DNA of 64,000 nucleotides from Paenibacillus sacheonensis (GCF_009909195.1 NZ_JAAAMU010000006.1:372001-436000); one strand, 5' to 3'; positions 43,722 to 52,452 are shown, counted from the first letter of the stretch. Notes: generated by a model not told the origin, from the letters alone. Translations and numbers: made by a program.

Positions 43722-43756
43722 AAGGCCAAGCAGCCGAGCTGCCTGGCCTTCTTTGC
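43722..43756. terminator. bidirectional terminator between convergent genes
   Basis: AAAAGGCCAAGCAGC-CGA-GCTGCCTGGCCTT followed by CTTTG (plus) and, on the minus strand, TTTTTACG. Serves the isomerase gene and the UspA gene. Confidence 0.85.
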
Positions 43757-43774
43757 TGTTTGTCGGCAATAACG

Positions 43775-44200
43775 TCACTTAATAATCAGTACCGGAACTT
43801 TCGCATGCTGAGCCACGTTATGGCTTACGCTGCCCAGCACGACCTCGCGGATCTTGCCGAGACCGCGGCTGCCCATGACGATCAGGTCGTTGCCATGCTT
43901 ATCCGCGTGCTCGAGTATCGTTCTGGCCGGATCGCCGTTCACTTTGAAATACTCCATGCGGATGTCCGGCGGAATCATCGCCTTGACCTCATCGAATACT
44001 TTTTCGTTGTACTCCTTCTCCACCTTCTCATCGACCACGAAATACACTTGGCCGCTCCTGACGATTTCTTGGAATACATGCAAGATTTCCAGCTTCGACG
44101 GCCTCGCGTCCTCCGATTGCCTGAAGAACTCGACCGCCTTATTCAATGCCTTCTTCGACAGATTGGATCCATCGTAGGCAACCAAGATATTGGTAAACAT
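43775..44200 (-). CDS. universal stress protein, UspA family, ATP-binding type
   Basis: A 141-residue single-domain Usp: MFTNILVAYDGSNLSKKAL at the start, and the ATP-binding consensus GSRGLGKIREVVLGSVS (G-2x-G-9x-G-S) near the end, closing in HAKVPVLIIK. The start at 44200 gives the standard family length; a longer frame adds 14 residues without a better site. Such proteins accumulate under energy or oxidative stress; the partner is unknown. Confidence 0.9.
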   Translation of the reverse strand: MFTNILVAYDGSNLSKKALNKAVEFFRQSEDARPSKLEILHVFQEIVRSGQVYFVVDEKVEKEYNEKVFDEVKAMIPPDIRMEYFKVNGDPARTILEHADKHGNDLIVMGSRGLGKIREVVLGSVSHNVAQHAKVPVLIIK

Positions 44201-44434
44201 TCTTTTGCAAGCCTCCTGTCCTTCACGCGAGTGAGCCCGCATCCAAATAACCGTTCCTAATCCGGCCGGACGCGCTCACCTGCATTTCAACGATAGGATT
44301 TCCAAAATCGGCTGAATTCATGAACGCATCCTGACATCAACAATGAAAAGGGAAACAACTTGCGCCAAAACGGGATCCCGCTCTTATTCACCCTGCTGCG
44401 TATTACGATTCCCTGTTCATACGCGATGGAGGAA

Positions 44435-45433
44435 TTATTCAAAGGTCACGCCGGTCATGTTTTCGCTTACCGTCCATAACCGCCGTGCGATGTCCGGATC
44501 GACCGCCCATTGCACGACCCCGCCGCCAAACGGATCGGAACCCGGCGCAGCCATCGCGGCGATATCGACATCCTCGCAGTACACACCGCCCCGGCCGCCC
44601 AGCTGCTCGTTCGCCGCGCACCAGACGCTCGTCGCCGCTCCCTGCTCGACCGTCTTGAATCCGCGGCTCTTGTCGTGCGCGGTTCGGCGGCCCTGCTCGT
44701 CGAGCGCCCCGGCCGCGCGCATCTCGTCGTCGGACAAGTGCCTGGACAGCTCCGTGATGATCGTCCCCGGATGAACCGCGAACGCCCGCACGCCATGCGC
44801 GCTGCCGATTCGGTCCAGTTCGACCGCGAACAGCACGTTCGCCGTCTTGGATTGGCCGTAGGCCAGCCATTTATCGTACTCGCGATTCTCGTAATTCAAA
44901 TCAGCCAAATCCACGCCGGACAGACGAAGCGCCCGCGAAGATACCGCTACGACGCGTGCGTCTCCAGCCTGCTTAAGCGCGGGCCACAGCCTGGCCGTCA
45001 ATTGAAAATGGCCCAGATGGTTGACCGCAAAATGCGACTCGTAACCGCGAGCGTCCCTCGTCAGCGGAACGGCCATGATACCTGCGCTGTTCACGAGAAT
45101 ATCGAGCGGCCTGCCCGTCGCGAGGAAACGCTCCGCGAAAGCGTCGATCGATGCGGGATCCATCAAATCCATCGTCTCGAGCTCGACGCGCGGAATGCCC
45201 GCTACCGCCGCCCGGGCCTTGTCCGGCGTGCGCGCGGGCACGATCACCGTGGCGCCCGCTTCCGCAAGCGTGCGCGCGGTCTCGAGCCCGAGCCCCGAAT
45301 AACCGCCGGTAACGATCGCGATTTTACCGCTCAGATCGCGGCTTCCCAGTGCCTCCGCAGCCGTCGTTTCGCTTCCGAAGCCGGATGGAATCGGTTCTTG
45401 AATCGTCTTGGTATAGGTATATGTGGCTGGCAT
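44435..45433 (-). CDS. short-chain dehydrogenase/reductase
   Basis: A 332-residue SDR of the extended retinol-dehydrogenase-like type. NAD(P) loop VTGGYSGLGLETARTLAEAG (Gly-rich TGxxxGxG), structural LVNSAGIMAVP, catalytic YGQSKTANVLF (Tyr-x3-Lys) and WPALKQAGDARVVAVSSRAL (Ser). Cytoplasmic oxidoreductase of an alcohol or ketone. It lies 13 bases behind the MerR gene under a MerR-type 19-bp-spacer promoter, so it is presumably the inducible output of that regulator; probably a detoxification enzyme. Confidence 0.88.
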   Translation of the reverse strand: MPATYTYTKTIQEPIPSGFGSETTAAEALGSRDLSGKIAIVTGGYSGLGLETARTLAEAGATVIVPARTPDKARAAVAGIPRVELETMDLMDPASIDAFAERFLATGRPLDILVNSAGIMAVPLTRDARGYESHFAVNHLGHFQLTARLWPALKQAGDARVVAVSSRALRLSGVDLADLNYENREYDKWLAYGQSKTANVLFAVELDRIGSAHGVRAFAVHPGTIITELSRHLSDDEMRAAGALDEQGRRTAHDKSRGFKTVEQGAATSVWCAANEQLGGRGGVYCEDVDIAAMAAPGSDPFGGGVVQWAVDPDIARRLWTVSENMTGVTFE

Positions 45434-45446
45434 GATTGCATCGCTC

Positions 45447-45815
45447 CTATTCTTGTGGTTGGATCAACTGCTGATAATTGTCCAGCTTGTAATTCAGGAT
45501 GCCGAGCGAATCCGTCAGTTCGGCGATCTGCCGCTCGATGCTGCCCTTATGCTCGTGCAGCACGCGATAGCAGGCTTCGATGTTCCCCTCGTTGTAATAG
45601 CGGATGTACTGCTCGATTTCTTTTAACGGCATCTGCGTCCGCTTCAAATGGGTGACGAAGGTGAACCTGGCGAGATCTGACTTCGAGTAGGCCCGGTGTC
45701 CGTTCTCCTTGCGTTTCACTGCCGGGAGCAGGCCGATTCGTTCATAGTAGCGGATGACGTCGATGCTTAGTCCCGTTTCGGCCGAAATATCCGCGATCGC
45801 GTACGTGATTTCCAT
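45447..45815 (-). CDS. MerR-family transcriptional activator
   Basis: A 122-residue regulator: winged helix TYAIADISAETGLSIDVIRY and YERIGLLPAVKRKENGHRAY, then a dimerisation helix (EACYRVLHEHKGSIERQIAEL). No cysteine pair of the metal-sensing type is present, so it is of the drug/thiol or sugar-sensing MerR group. GAGGAG eight bases upstream fixes the start at 45815, 48 residues shorter than the open frame. Autoregulates with the SDR gene. Confidence 0.88.
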   Translation of the reverse strand: MEITYAIADISAETGLSIDVIRYYERIGLLPAVKRKENGHRAYSKSDLARFTFVTHLKRTQMPLKEIEQYIRYYNEGNIEACYRVLHEHKGSIERQIAELTDSLGILNYKLDNYQQLIQPQE

Positions 45816-45864
45816 CTGATTCGCTCCTCTTCTTGGGTGGCGGCATGGCCTGTCCTGCTTCAGT

Positions 45865-45895
45865 ATCGTAATACCTGAACCTTGGTTAAGGTCAA
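45865..45895 (-). promoter_or_regulatory. MerR-type promoter with 19-bp spacer and palindromic operator
   Basis: Minus strand: TTGACC (45895-45890), 19-bp spacer, TACGAT (45870-45865). The spacer carries the inverted repeat CCTTAACC / GGTTCAGG. The over-long spacer with a palindrome between -35 and -10 is the diagnostic MerR architecture. Confidence 0.85.
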
Positions 45896-45938
45896 GCCTG
45901 CCGCACATAGGTAAGATTAGGATTCCCGAAGAGCCCAA

Positions 45939-45977
45939 TAAAAAAAGACCGGATTCCATCCGCGGAATCGCGGTCCT
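45939..45977 (-). terminator. orphan minus-strand terminator upstream of the MerR promoter
   Basis: AAGGACCG-CGATTCC ... GGAATC-CGGTCTT followed by a TTTTTTT tract on the minus strand. No minus-strand gene lies immediately upstream; it may insulate the MerR promoter from read-through. The rest of the 345-base gap (45978-46160) shows nothing. Confidence 0.65.
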
Positions 45978-46160
45978 TAGCTGAACGCTTGCGCTGGGTT
46001 CGACGATCAGAACATATGCATTCCGCGCTTAAACGGCCTCTATCCTGATCGGATGCGTTGTTCGCCGCTAACGATTACGGGCGCGCGCACCGCTCGCAGT
46101 TCCGCCTAGTCGGAGATTCGCCGGCTATGCTATCCTGATTATGGAAAGGGGAGGAAGCCG

Positions 46161-46715
46161 ATGAACATTTGGCAAGGCGAGAACGTGGGGCTGCGTGCCA
46201 TCGTCCCGGGGGATTGGGTGAAGTTTCACGAGAATGATCAGGATTCGGAAGGTGCGCGTTCATCCGATTCCGTGTACTTTCCGAGGTCGGAGGAAGGCAC
46301 GCGGGCTTGGACCGAACAGCAATCGTTCATGGGGCAAAACGGCGACAGCATCCGGCTCGCGATCGAGACGCTGGACGGCGAGCTGATCGGCTGCCTGAAT
46401 TCGCATAGCTGCGATCCCCGCAACGGTACGTTCAAATACGGCATCGCCATATTCCGGCCGCATTGGCGGAAGGGCTATGCGTCGGAGGCGGTCACGCTGC
46501 TGCTCCGGTACTTCTTTCATGAACTGCGCTACGAGAAGGCGGTCGCGCATGTCTATGCGTTCAACGACGGCTCCGCCAAGCTGCAGGAAAAGCTCGGTTT
46601 TCGGCTGGAAGGCACGCTGCGGAGCATAATATACACCAATGGGCGGCGGCACGATGAGTACGTATACGGTCTGCTGAGAGAGGAATTCGCGCTGCAGGCC
46701 GACCGTTCGCCATAG
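46161..46715 (+). CDS. GNAT acetyltransferase, RimJ/RimL type
   Basis: A 184-residue GNAT protein of the ribosomal-protein/antibiotic acetyltransferase group. Motif A is FRPHWRKGYASEAVTLLLRY, with the following AVAHVYAFNDGSAKLQEKLG and a substrate region including GENVGLRAIVPGDW at the N-terminus. GGGGAGGAAG precedes the start. Acceptor unknown. Single gene with its own terminator. Confidence 0.85.
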   Translation: MNIWQGENVGLRAIVPGDWVKFHENDQDSEGARSSDSVYFPRSEEGTRAWTEQQSFMGQNGDSIRLAIETLDGELIGCLNSHSCDPRNGTFKYGIAIFRPHWRKGYASEAVTLLLRYFFHELRYEKAVAHVYAFNDGSAKLQEKLGFRLEGTLRSIIYTNGRRHDEYVYGLLREEFALQADRSP

Positions 46716-46720
46716 AACGA

Positions 46721-46758
46721 AACGACAAAAGGACAGCCTCGGCTGTCCTTTTGTCGTT
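46721..46758 (+). terminator. terminator after the acetyltransferase gene
   Basis: Perfect 18-bp stem AACGACAAAAGGACAGCC with a TC loop; T-rich on both sides, so it also ends the convergent WbsX-type gene. Confidence 0.9.
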
Positions 46759-46795
46759 TGATCGTTTGATTGGTTTGCTCGAGGCCAGAACGAGA

Positions 46796-47887
46796 TCACG
46801 AGCCGAACACGTTCCGAATCGCTTCCAAATACTTCATTCCATGAACCGTATCGGGCTCCAAGTATCCGCCCTCCGTCCACTCGTTCCAGGCGTAGATGGT
46901 AAACATGCGGGTAGCGAGTCCGGATTGGCCGTCGAGGTACGTCTTCATCTCGGCGAGCATCGTTTCGAATGCCTCCGGCGTGTTGCCGGTCAAGATCGAC
47001 ATGTACGGGTATTCGCCCTTGACATGCGGCTGATCCTGATCGCAGCGCGGCCCCGGGTCCCAGCCCATCGTCGCGTTCGGATAATAAGGCACGCCGTATG
47101 CATCGCGGAATTGCGGCCACATCCCGGCGGCTTCCCGCGCGCAGTCGGCATACGGCGCATCCGGGAACGCTTCGGGCTCCGCATGGTGAACCCAGACGTA
47201 CGACGTCACGCTGTCGATGCCGAGCGTGCGGACAAGCTCCGCGGGATGTCCGATGATGTCCCGGTGCCGTTCGTTCAGCCCCCACTCGACCAAGTTGAGA
47301 TGCAGCTCGCCGCAGCCGGCCTCGCGCGTCTTGACGCGGAACGATTCCAGCGCGTCGCGCGTCGCTTCGATGCTGCCCAAGCCTTTGATCAACGTATGGC
47401 ACTCATAAATGGAGAAGTAAAGTTTGCCGTCCAGCTTCAGAAAATTCCGCTCCTTGAAGTAACGGATGATCAAGTAATCCGTCATCGCGTCGAACCGCTC
47501 GCGCGACACCTCGTTGTGATTCGCCCACATGATGCCGAAGCGCAATCGGTCCCGATTCGGCGCCTGCAGGAAACCGTCCTCCAGCGCGCGGTGGAGGAAA
47601 GGACCATCGCCGCCGCCCATATCCCAATACCAGTCATAAATAAACGATGTCACGCCATGATCGGCGGCCGCGTCGATCTGCTTCGCCGACACCTCGGGAT
47701 CGGACTCGTCCAGCTCGCCCCATAGCGGCACCTTCGGCTGCTCGTGTCCGGGAAACAAAGGCTTCGCCGCACGGAGCGTAGGCCACTCCGTCCATCCTTC
47801 GCCCTTATTCGCTTCGTTCTTCGCATCGGGATGCCATTGCGGAAAATAGTAAACCGCGACTTCATAGGGATGCTGCGGTTGGGACAT
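46796..47887 (-). CDS. WbsX/GH99-like glycan-active protein
   Basis: A 363-residue TIM-barrel protein of the WbsX group (related to GH99-type endo-mannosidases): VYYFPQWHPDAKNEANKGEG, VTSFIYDWYWDMGGGDGPF, GIMWANHNEVSRE and TIYAWNEWTEGGYLEPD, with the conserved acids in the last. The fold cleaves or transfers mannose/rhamnose-type residues. The start at 47887 is set by AGGAGG and the MSQPQHPYEVAVYY opening; the 69 codons upstream overlap a repeat. It lies downstream of the sugar ABC importer genes in the same direction, separated by a repeat cluster. Confidence 0.8.
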   Translation of the reverse strand: MSQPQHPYEVAVYYFPQWHPDAKNEANKGEGWTEWPTLRAAKPLFPGHEQPKVPLWGELDESDPEVSAKQIDAAADHGVTSFIYDWYWDMGGGDGPFLHRALEDGFLQAPNRDRLRFGIMWANHNEVSRERFDAMTDYLIIRYFKERNFLKLDGKLYFSIYECHTLIKGLGSIEATRDALESFRVKTREAGCGELHLNLVEWGLNERHRDIIGHPAELVRTLGIDSVTSYVWVHHAEPEAFPDAPYADCAREAAGMWPQFRDAYGVPYYPNATMGWDPGPRCDQDQPHVKGEYPYMSILTGNTPEAFETMLAEMKTYLDGQSGLATRMFTIYAWNEWTEGGYLEPDTVHGMKYLEAIRNVFGS

Positions 47888-47929
47888 GTTCTTCTTCGCC
47901 TCCTGAAAAGTGGTGGATTGCGCTTCGCG

Positions 47930-48490
47930 CTGATTAATGGCGAGGCAGCTTCGCTTCGGTAGCGGCATTGCCGACGAGCGCTCCCGTGGTGCCATGCACC
48001 AAAGTCGCTCTCGTTCGGCATGCCGGCGCCTGCGCTTCGGCCTTCGCCCATGTCCGCGCTCCGCGTGAAAGTGCAGCGTGCGAGGTTCATACAAGAATGA
48101 ACCGGCACACTTAAAATTAAAGAATCCGTAATAATTGAAGCGCCAAGCATCAATATTGCACTAGGCAGGGTCCCAAGCGCAGCGGCTTAGCCATAAGTGT
48201 TGGCACTGACGGCTCTGGAGCGGAGCGGCCAAGCCTCCAGCGCGAAGCGCCCCGTCCTTTCCCCACGCGCGATGCGCGGCACCCGGCGAAGGCCGGAGCG
48301 AAAGCGCCGGCAGGCCAAGCCACCAGCGCGAAGCGCCCCGTTCCTTCCCCCACGCGCGATGCGCGGCACCCGGCGAAGGCCGGAGCGAAAGCGCCGGCAG
48401 GCCGAACGAGAGCGACTTTGGTGCGGAGCACCACGGGAGTGCTCGTCGGCACTGACGGCCCTGAAGCGCAGCTGCCTCGACGACTCTCCA
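47930..48490. repeat. GC-rich cluster: ~120-bp inverted repeat enclosing two ~98-bp direct repeats
   Basis: Left arm 47935-48055 and right arm ~48365-48490 are inverted copies (shared words GGCAGC, CTCCCGTGGTGC, GCACCAAAGTCGCTCTCG, GGCCTTCGCC). Between them units beginning AGCGCGAAGCGCCCCG and ending GAAAGCGCCGGCAGGCC occur twice in tandem (about 48238-48405). Non-coding despite long open frames, which reflect GC bias. Very strong potential for secondary structure in the mRNA between the permease and WbsX genes. Confidence 0.8.
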
Positions 48491-48506
48491 GCGCGGCGCG
48501 CTCCCC

Positions 48507-49334
48507 TTACCCTTTGACTGCCCCAGCCGTCAGTCCGCGCAGCATATACTTCTGCGTGAAGGCGAACAGCACGACCAGCGGCAGGACCGCAAGTACGCTG
48601 ACCGCGAACACGGGGCCGTAGTTGACGGACTGCTTGTTGAACATGAACTGCACGATCTGCGGCATGAGCGTCATTTTCTCCGGTTGATTGAGGAAGATGA
48701 GCGGCGTCAGGAAGTCGTTCCAGATGCCGTACACGTTCGTGACGATGAACGTGCCCGTCGCCGGCAGCAGCAGCGGGAAAATAATGCGGAAGAACAGGCG
48801 CAGCGGCCCGCAGCCGTCCAAGCTGGCCGATTCCTCCAGCTCGCGCGGGATCGCCTTCGTGAAGGCGGCGTACAGGAACGACGCGAACGGGATGAACCCG
48901 GCCGTATAGATCAGCACGAGCAGGATCCGCGTATTCATGAGATGAAGCTTGACCGCCAGCGTGAACAGCGGGATAAGCGAGCCGACGGTCGGAATGACCA
49001 TGCCGCTCAGGAAGAACAGATAGGCGTAGCGGAACAGCCGCTCGGTCCGGCGGGACAGGACGTAGCCGGCCATGGAAGCGACCATGATCGCCAGAGCGAG
49101 CGCCCCGACCATGACCAGCACCGTATTCCAGAGTCCGCGGAAGAAGTCCATGTCGTGCAGTGCTTTCTTGTAGTAATCCAGATAGAAGCTGTGCGGCAGC
49201 GCGAACGGCTTGAAGAAATACCGCGGTTCCTTGAAGCTGGATTCCACGAGGAAGAAGACCGGGAACAGGAATGACAGCGCGACCAGAATCAGTACGATTT
49301 CAAGCAGGATAGACGGACGTTTGTTGAGTCCCAT
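48507..49334 (-). CDS. sugar ABC importer permease, MalG-like
   Basis: A 275-residue permease with six membrane helices and the EAA motif IPRELEESASLDGCGPLRLF. It ends QKYMLRGLTAGAVKG, the usual end of the MalG/LacG branch. Its ATG overlaps the preceding permease stop. Together with the MalF-like permease and the binding protein it forms an importer without its own ATPase. The upstream repeat cluster separates it from the WbsX gene. Confidence 0.85.
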   Translation of the reverse strand: MGLNKRPSILLEIVLILVALSFLFPVFFLVESSFKEPRYFFKPFALPHSFYLDYYKKALHDMDFFRGLWNTVLVMVGALALAIMVASMAGYVLSRRTERLFRYAYLFFLSGMVIPTVGSLIPLFTLAVKLHLMNTRILLVLIYTAGFIPFASFLYAAFTKAIPRELEESASLDGCGPLRLFFRIIFPLLLPATGTFIVTNVYGIWNDFLTPLIFLNQPEKMTLMPQIVQFMFNKQSVNYGPVFAVSVLAVLPLVVLFAFTQKYMLRGLTAGAVKG

Positions 49335-50212
49335 TACAGCTCGACCTCCCTCTTGCGGGTGATACCGAGCTGAACGATCGTGACGATGATGATAAAGATG
49401 GCCAGCAGGATGCCCGCGGCGGTCGCGTAACCGTAATTTTGCGCTTTGAACGCGGCATTATAGACGGCCAGGAAGAGCGTGTACGACGAGGTGCCCGGAC
49501 CGCCGTTGGTCAGCAGGTACGGCAGGTCGAACAACTTCAGCGCGCCGACGACCGTCAGGAACAGCACGATGGTGACCGAAGGCATGAGCATCGGCAGCGT
49601 GATGTGTCGGAACAGCGCGAAGCCCTTCGCGCCTTCGATATCCGCCGCTTCGTAAATGTCCGTCGGAATCGACTGCAGGCCGGCGAGGTAGATGAGCGCG
49701 CAATAACCGATCCCCTGCCACTGCGTCAGCAGAATGATGGTCGGGAACGAAGTGTAGACCGTCCCGAGCCAATCTTGAATATGCGATTCGCCGATGATCG
49801 GCTTCAAGATGCCGTTAAAGAAGCCGTCGTACTTCAGGAGCTCCCCCCAAATGATGGACGTGACGACAAGGCTGATGATAATCGGCAAGTAGAAGGAAGT
49901 GCGCAGGAAAGCGCGCGTCCGGAATTTTCGATTGAGCAAGAGCGCCAGCAGCAGGGCAAGCGGGTTTTGCACGACGAGTCCGAACGCAACCATCTTGAGC
50001 GTGTTCTTCATGCCGTCGAGCATTTGCTGATCCGAGAAAATGTACTTGTAATTGTCGAGGCCGATAAACACGGGAGCTTTCAGCCCGTTCCACTGGGTGA
50101 AGGAATAATAGACGCTCTGCAGGAACGGGTAGTAGAAAAACAAGCCGAAAATCGCAAGCGCCGGCAGCAGGAACAAGCAGGCGATCCAATATTGCTTGCG
50201 TTCCAATTTCAT
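49334..50212 (-). CDS. sugar ABC importer permease, MalF-like
   Basis: A 292-residue membrane protein, six helices and the EAA loop IYEAADIEGAKGFALFRHIT. Begins MKLERKQYWIACLFLLPALA with the first helix right after. Partner of the MalG-like permease (overlapping stop/start). Confidence 0.85.
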   Translation of the reverse strand: MKLERKQYWIACLFLLPALAIFGLFFYYPFLQSVYYSFTQWNGLKAPVFIGLDNYKYIFSDQQMLDGMKNTLKMVAFGLVVQNPLALLLALLLNRKFRTRAFLRTSFYLPIIISLVVTSIIWGELLKYDGFFNGILKPIIGESHIQDWLGTVYTSFPTIILLTQWQGIGYCALIYLAGLQSIPTDIYEAADIEGAKGFALFRHITLPMLMPSVTIVLFLTVVGALKLFDLPYLLTNGGPGTSSYTLFLAVYNAAFKAQNYGYATAAGILLAIFIIIVTIVQLGITRKREVEL

Positions 50213-50248
50213 TAAGGTTCACCTACTCTTCATGACGGGATAAAACGC

Positions 50249-50275
50249 GTTCAGCCGCAAAAATCGCGGCTGAAC
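50249..50275 (-). other. 10-bp stable hairpin between binding-protein and permease genes
   Basis: GTTCAGCCGC-7-GCGGCTGAAC perfect inverted repeat with no useful T tract. It sits 40 bases behind the binding-protein stop; such hairpins usually stabilise the upstream mRNA so that more binding protein than permease is made. Confidence 0.6.
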
Positions 50276-50315
50276 GGTTTTGGTTGAATTTGTACGGGAT
50301 GCGAAGCGCCCTGCT

Positions 50316-51743
50316 TTATTCCGCCGGAAGGACGACGGTCGCTTTGTCTTTCTCCAGGCTCGATTGCGCCGCTTTGAGGTCGCCCGGGTTGAATTTCACG
50401 CCGGAAACGACTTTCGTCAGCGAGTCAAGCATGTTCGTCACTGCGCTGGCCGGAAGGTAGCTGATGAACTGCGACGTCAGCACCGTGCTGCCGTCTACGG
50501 CTGCCTGTACCTCGTTCATCGCCGGATCGGCGTAGGTTACCGATACGTCCGTGAAGGAAGTCAGCGCGCCGTCGCCTGCCATGAACGGACTGATGATGTC
50601 CGAAGTCGTGATGAGGTTGACGAGGTCTTTCGATTCCTGCATGAGCTCCGTCTTGGCATTCACGCCGAGCGCTTCGTTGCTGCCGAGGGTCATCGCCACC
50701 TTGCCGTCGTCGCTTGCGAGCGGGAAGAAGCCGATATCGAACTTGTCGAAGCCGCCTTTGGTAATGTTGTCGACGTTCGCGCCTGGCATCCACGGACCTT
50801 GGACGATCATCGCCGCTTCGCCGGAAGCGAACATTTGACCCGATTGCGGCCAGTCGATGCTGATCGCGTTCTTGTTGAAGTAGCCTTTTTCTTTCATTTG
50901 CTCGAAGTTCGTGTATACCTTCTGGATCGTTGCATCGTCGGCGATTTTGACCTTGCCGTCATAGACGTCTTTGCCGAGCGTCGGGTTGTCGATCGTGTAC
51001 GAGTTCAGCCAGTTCGTGAAGAACATCTGCGCCGTCCATTGATCCTTGAAGCCGAGCGTGATCGGCGTTTTGCCGGATGCTTTGATCTTGTCGGCGGCAT
51101 CGAACAGCTCTTGTGCCGTTTTCGGCGGCGTAATGCTGAGGTCGGAGAAGATTTTCTTGTTGTACCATACGCCTCCGCCGATCGAGAGTCCCATCGGCAC
51201 GCCGTACGTTTTGCCGCCGCTGTGCGTTTGCATGTCTTTCTTGGCGCCGTCGGTCAGACGGTTTACCCACGGCTCGCCGGAGAGATCCGCCAGGTTGCCC
51301 GATGCCGCGATATCGGCGCCTTGGTAGAAAATAACGTCCGGCGCGGAGCCCGAAGCGAACTGCGCCTTCAATTTATCGAAATACGTCGCGCCGAGTACGA
51401 CATCCCATTGGATCTTCGCCTTCGGGTACAGCTTCGCGTACGCTTCTTCGACGTCCTTCTTGAACTGCACCATATAAGGACGCTCATCAAGGAACCATGC
51501 GCCGACGCGGATCGTGAATTCCTTGTCGTTCGCCGCCGGCGCGTTCGTCGCACCGTCGTTCGTCGCTGCTCCGTCGTTCGTTGCCGCTCCATCGTTCGTG
51601 CCGGCATTTGCCGCGCCATTGTTAGCCGCTCCGTTGTTCGTGCCAGCCGAATTGCCCCCATCGTTGTTGTTCGAGCCGCAGGCCGACATAACCGTTGTCA
51701 GCAGCAGCACGCTCGCGAGCGCCGACCATCCTTTAAGCTTCAT
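50316..51743 (-). CDS. extracellular sugar-binding lipoprotein
   Basis: A 475-residue lipoprotein. Signal peptide MKLKGWSALASVLLLTTVM-SAC, lipid Cys in MSACGSN, then a ~45-residue Asn/Ala/Gly tether that contains repeated DGAATN units, then a family-1 solute-binding fold (KEFTIRVGAWFLDERPYMVQ; KIFSDLSITPPKTAQELFDA; PWMPGANVDNITKGG). The ATG at 51743 has GAGGG ten bases upstream and is two codons inside the longest frame. Cognate sugar unknown; the downstream WbsX/GH99-like gene suggests a mannose- or rhamnose-containing oligosaccharide. Confidence 0.88.
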   Translation of the reverse strand: MKLKGWSALASVLLLTTVMSACGSNNNDGGNSAGTNNGAANNGAANAGTNDGAATNDGAATNDGATNAPAANDKEFTIRVGAWFLDERPYMVQFKKDVEEAYAKLYPKAKIQWDVVLGATYFDKLKAQFASGSAPDVIFYQGADIAASGNLADLSGEPWVNRLTDGAKKDMQTHSGGKTYGVPMGLSIGGGVWYNKKIFSDLSITPPKTAQELFDAADKIKASGKTPITLGFKDQWTAQMFFTNWLNSYTIDNPTLGKDVYDGKVKIADDATIQKVYTNFEQMKEKGYFNKNAISIDWPQSGQMFASGEAAMIVQGPWMPGANVDNITKGGFDKFDIGFFPLASDDGKVAMTLGSNEALGVNAKTELMQESKDLVNLITTSDIISPFMAGDGALTSFTDVSVTYADPAMNEVQAAVDGSTVLTSQFISYLPASAVTNMLDSLTKVVSGVKFNPGDLKAAQSSLEKDKATVVLPAE

Positions 51744-52083
51744 TGTCACAACACCCTCTTTTCGTCTCTTGTACCTTGCTCCCTAAGTGTAGCGCTTTCA
51801 TAATTGCAAAAGGATAGCTGCATTTTACTGTTTCTATGTTGGATTTGCTTCCCACAATGGTTAACTAGTAATTCCTGGTCGGGGTAAGAGACCGGACAGC
51901 GCGTCTATTCATTCTCGCTTTAAGGCCATGATATCACAGCGCCGGAGGCTGTTGTCCATGGGAATTGGCGTTCTTTCGACATCAAATGCAAGGTCTTGAA
52001 TACGAAAACGACCCCGTTGCGGCAAATGCGCCCAGAGCCGTCTATCAAGCAGGAGATCATTGAACCATCCGCATGCCGCGTTC
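51744..52083 (-). promoter_or_regulatory. upstream region of the sugar importer with a partial cre site
   Basis: TGAAAGCGCTACAC (51800-51787, minus) has a perfect left cre half but only 11 of 14 overall. It lies 45-60 bases before the binding-protein start. The remaining 280 bases up to the DoxX stop contain no gene that I can support. Confidence 0.4.
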
Positions 52084-52452
52084 CTATGAGAAGGGATGCA
52101 GCATGCCGTCCGTATTCACGAGGGTGAGTACGAGAATTAACGCCATGAACACGAGCGCCGGCGCCGTTTTGCCGGCCGGATCCTTGACTCTGACATGCGC
52201 GAGGCATGCCCCCAGCATCGTCACTCCTAGCCAAATGCCGGCCCACCCGATGGCTCCTTCATACCAATATCCGATGATCAACGAGGCGGCTCCGATTAAT
52301 TGAACGAGGCCCGTGATCGTTCGCAGCCGCTGCGGCAGTCCGAGATTGGTGAAAATATCCGTCCAGTATTTGGCCCCCGCGATCTTGGCGCCGCCCGAGA
52401 AGAGATAGTAAGCGGTCAGTAAGCTTTGAAGAACAAGTGAAAGTACGTGCAT
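52084..52452 (-). CDS. DoxX-family small membrane protein
   Basis: A 122-residue four-helix membrane protein: LQSLLTAYYLFSGGAKIAG at the first helix, then NLGLPQRLRTITGLVQLIGA and GAIGWAGIWLGVTMLGACLA. AAGGGAGG seven bases upstream. DoxX/DoxD proteins accompany quinone or thiol redox systems and are frequent neighbours of SigJ/ECF41-type sigma genes; the divergent gene here is exactly that. Confidence 0.85.
   Translation of the reverse strand: MHVLSLVLQSLLTAYYLFSGGAKIAGAKYWTDIFTNLGLPQRLRTITGLVQLIGAASLIIGYWYEGAIGWAGIWLGVTMLGACLAHVRVKDPAGKTAPALVFMALILVLTLVNTDGMLHPFS

Noticed and set aside
47888..48094. 69-codon N-terminal extension of the WbsX-type protein
   Set aside because: Arg-rich translation of the inverted-repeat arm; the AGGAGG before 47887 marks the real start.
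47930..48490. Insertion sequence or CRISPR array as the explanation of the GC-rich repeats
   Set aside because: No transposase frame, no target duplications visible, and units are adjacent with no unique spacers.
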